A stretch of DNA of 6,954 nucleotides from Pseudomonadota bacterium (GTDB lineage: Bacteria > Pseudomonadota > Alphaproteobacteria > Rhizobiales > Rhizobiaceae). Position numbers and translations under genes: made by a program. Shown here piece by piece: positions 5,268 to 6,954 of this stretch. Below the pieces are notes generated by a model, which was not told the origin of the DNA, made no database searches, and worked only from the letters and a program-made list of their open reading frames with translations. The DNA lies in assembly GCA_023433855.1 (NCBI GenBank), contig JAEYTV010000214.1:1-6954 (forward strand), written 5' to 3'. Positions within the stretch are counted from its first letter, which is position 1. Each line of letters starts with the position of its first letter.

Positions 5268-6206
5268 ATGACGCGGATGCAAACAAAACCTTTCCGGATC
5301 GGGACACGCGGCAGCCCCCTTGCACTTGCTCAGGCATCGGAAACCCGAGCTCGCCTGATGGCGGCACATGGTCTGCCCGAGGAGATGTTCGAGATTGTCG
5401 TGCTGTCGACGACCGGCGACCGGATCAACGATCGCCCCCTGACGGAACTGGGCGGCAAGGGTCTTTTCACGCAGGAACTGGAAGAGGGGCTTCTCTCCGG
5501 TGATCTGGATTTCGCCGTGCATTCCTCAAAGGACATGCCTACGAAACTGCCCGGCAGCCTCAAGCTTGCCGCCTATCTGCCTCGCGAGGATTTCCGCGAC
5601 GCCTTCATTGGCCGAACCGCTCCGACCCTCACCGCCTTGCCGGATGGCGCGACCGTGGGCTCCTCGTCGCTTCGACGCCAGGCCCTGATACGGCGCCTTC
5701 GGCCAGACATTACCGTCATCACCTTTCGCGGCCTGGTCGATACGCGATTGCGCAAGCTGAACGAGGGGCAGGTCGACGCCACACTGCTTGCCTATGCGGG
5801 GCTCAAACGCTTGTCGAAGGAGGATGTTGTCACCGAGTTGCTCGACCCCTCGGAGTTCCCACCAGCTCCTGCACAGGGGGCGATTTGCGTCGAAAGCCGC
5901 ATCGATGACGCGCGGGTCGACGCACTGCTCGACGCGATCAATGATCGCCCGACCTTCGACGCCGTTTCCTGTGAGCGGGCCTTCCTCGCGGCACTCGATG
6001 GCTCCTGCCGCACCCCGATCGCGGGTTATGCCGTCTGTGAAGGGGGTCATCTCAGATTTTCGGGGATGATCCTCACGCCCGACGGCGCTAGAGAACATTC
6101 GATCGAGATAGATGGTCCGCGTGAACAGGCAGAAGATCTCGGCCGCAAGGCCGGAGAAGCGGTGAGAACGGCTGCCGGTACTGGCTTCTTCGAAACCTGG
6201 AACTGA
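5268..6206 (+). CDS. hemC: Hydroxymethylbilane synthase (porphobilinogen deaminase)
   Basis: HemC joins four porphobilinogen molecules into hydroxymethylbilane (EC 2.5.1.61) in the cytoplasm, the third committed step of tetrapyrrole synthesis. The 312-residue protein has [12 protein letters not shown] (11-22), [15 protein letters not shown] (62-76) and VHSSKDMP (84-91), with D89 matching catalytic Asp84 of E. coli. GSSSLRRQA (131-139) follows, and LDGSCRTPI (243-251) supplies C247 for the dipyrromethane cofactor. The usual RGNVxTRLRKL motif reads [11 protein letters not shown] here, with Leu156 in place of Asn. Two starts are possible: ATG 5268, or ATG 5277 ([12 protein letters not shown]), which lies 9 bases after CGGA. 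The longer form is listed; the shorter form (309 residues) fits the usual family N-terminus about as well. hemD follows 4 bases later. Confidence 0.98.
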   Translation: MTRMQTKPFRIGTRGSPLALAQASETRARLMAAHGLPEEMFEIVVLSTTGDRINDRPLTELGGKGLFTQELEEGLLSGDLDFAVHSSKDMPTKLPGSLKLAAYLPREDFRDAFIGRTAPTLTALPDGATVGSSSLRRQALIRRLRPDITVITFRGLVDTRLRKLNEGQVDATLLAYAGLKRLSKEDVVTELLDPSEFPPAPAQGAICVESRIDDARVDALLDAINDRPTFDAVSCERAFLAALDGSCRTPIAGYAVCEGGHLRFSGMILTPDGAREHSIEIDGPREQAEDLGRKAGEAVRTAAGTGFFETWN

Positions 6207-6210
6207 TCGG

Positions 6211-6921
6211 ATGCGGATCGTTGTAACCCGCCCTGAAGCCTCCGCCCAGGCTACGGCCGACCGACTGCGGGCGCTCGGCCATCAGCCGGCACTCCTTCCC
6301 TTGACGAAACCTGTGCATCACCCGGACGTGGCCAAAAACGCACTGCGCCAGCATCACGGGGCACTCGCCGTCACCAGCGCAGAAGCGGTTCGCGTGTTGT
6401 CCACGATCGAAGCGCACATTGCACCTCATCTCGGCGATATGCTGTTTGCAGTGGGCGCGGCGACGGCGAGAGCCGCGGAGGCGGCCGGCTTCCGGAACAT
6501 CGTCGTTGGAAACGGCACCGGCGTGATGCTCGCCGAGTTGATCGCCGGCCGCAAGTCCGATTTCAGCCCACCCCTGCTCTATCTTGCAGGCAAGCCTCGC
6601 TCCCCGCGATTCGAACAGGGCCTGGCGAAACACGCTGTCCCCTGCGTAACGGTGGAGATCTACGAGATGTACCCTGTACCTCATGCCGACGAAGCGGTGT
6701 CGCACGTACTGCGCGGGCCCTCTGCCGACGTGGTTCTGCTTTACTCGCGCGAGAACGCCCGACTTTTCTTCGAGCTTGCTGCACCTCACATGGACGCACT
6801 GGCCGCAACCCGGATACTGTGCCTCAGCGCCAACGTGGCAGAGGCCGTGCCGAACGAATTTGCCAAGAATATCAAGATCGCTGCCGAACTTGAGGAAGAG
6901 GCTCTTTTCACGCTCCTGTAG
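6211..6921 (+). CDS. hemD: Uroporphyrinogen-III synthase
   Basis: HemD cyclises hydroxymethylbilane with inversion of ring D to uroporphyrinogen III (EC 4.2.1.75), the branch point for heme, siroheme and cobalamin. The family is poorly conserved in sequence. Visible landmarks in this 236-residue protein are the opening IVVTRP (3-8), LAVTSAEAVR (52-61, where many homologues have TSxNAV), FAVGAATARAAEAAGF (79-94), LLYLAGKPR (122-130) and ADVVLLYSRENARLF (172-186). Two similar alpha/beta halves fit the bilobed fold. Position directly after hemC makes the call firm. The ATG at 6211 starts 4 bases after the hemC stop without a good ribosome binding site, suggesting coupled reinitiation. No terminator is visible in the 33 bases that follow before the window ends, so the operon may continue. 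Confidence 0.95.
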   Translation: MRIVVTRPEASAQATADRLRALGHQPALLPLTKPVHHPDVAKNALRQHHGALAVTSAEAVRVLSTIEAHIAPHLGDMLFAVGAATARAAEAAGFRNIVVGNGTGVMLAELIAGRKSDFSPPLLYLAGKPRSPRFEQGLAKHAVPCVTVEIYEMYPVPHADEAVSHVLRGPSADVVLLYSRENARLFFELAAPHMDALAATRILCLSANVAEAVPNEFAKNIKIAAELEEEALFTLL

Positions 6922-6954
6922 TTGGCGGTATCCGCAAAATCCCCGTGTCGCCCC

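Noticed and set aside
5196..5522. 109-codon N-terminal extension of tsaD
   Set aside because: It runs antisense to hemC, and the conserved ASKHA motif starts right after the ATG at 5195.
5526..6098. Open frame of 190 codons on the minus strand inside hemC
   Set aside because: It is antisense to a well-supported hemC and the translation has no recognisable domain.

Overview
The window looks like chromosomal housekeeping DNA from an alphaproteobacterium of the order Hyphomicrobiales, most likely Rhizobiaceae (Rhizobium, Sinorhizobium or Agrobacterium relatives). The grounds are the high-GC codon use, the sdhC-sdhD-sdhA order, the hemC/hemD pair divergent from tsaD-gpsA with a YciI/EVE/methyltransferase tail, and TTAA-N7-TTAAC (CtrA-type) motifs. 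I assigned the organism by recognising proteins and gene order; no database search was run.

Layout. Positions 1-838, minus strand: the start of the succinate dehydrogenase operon (sdhC, sdhD, first 15 codons of sdhA). Positions 839-1118: a divergent intergenic region with an ACCGG/CCGGT palindrome on the sdh side and two CtrA-like motifs on the other. Positions 1119-1577, plus strand: a small exported His-rich protein of unknown function. Positions 1694-5195, minus strand: a tightly packed five-gene unit, tsaD - gpsA - yciI-like - EVE-domain gene - METTL20-like methyltransferase, with junctions that overlap or are 9-10 bases apart. Positions 5196-5267: a 72-base divergent spacer. Positions 5268-6921, plus strand: hemC-hemD, 4 bases apart.

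How the genes fit together. SdhC and SdhD anchor complex II in the inner membrane and ligate its heme b. HemC and HemD make the uroporphyrinogen III needed for heme, siroheme and cobalamin. GpsA feeds phospholipid synthesis and TsaD makes the t6A tRNA modification. The methyltransferase resembles the enzyme that methylates the beta subunit of electron transfer flavoprotein, so two loci in the window touch electron entry into the respiratory chain.

I see no mobile element, CRISPR array, rRNA or tRNA gene, and no evident new defence or biosynthetic system. The points most worth a second look are the CtrA-type sites before the His-rich exported protein, the METTL20-like enzyme and its uncertain start, a possible nine-codon leader ORF before hemC, an unusual residue in a conserved HemC motif, and a recurring stop codon/Shine-Dalgarno fusion at gene junctions.
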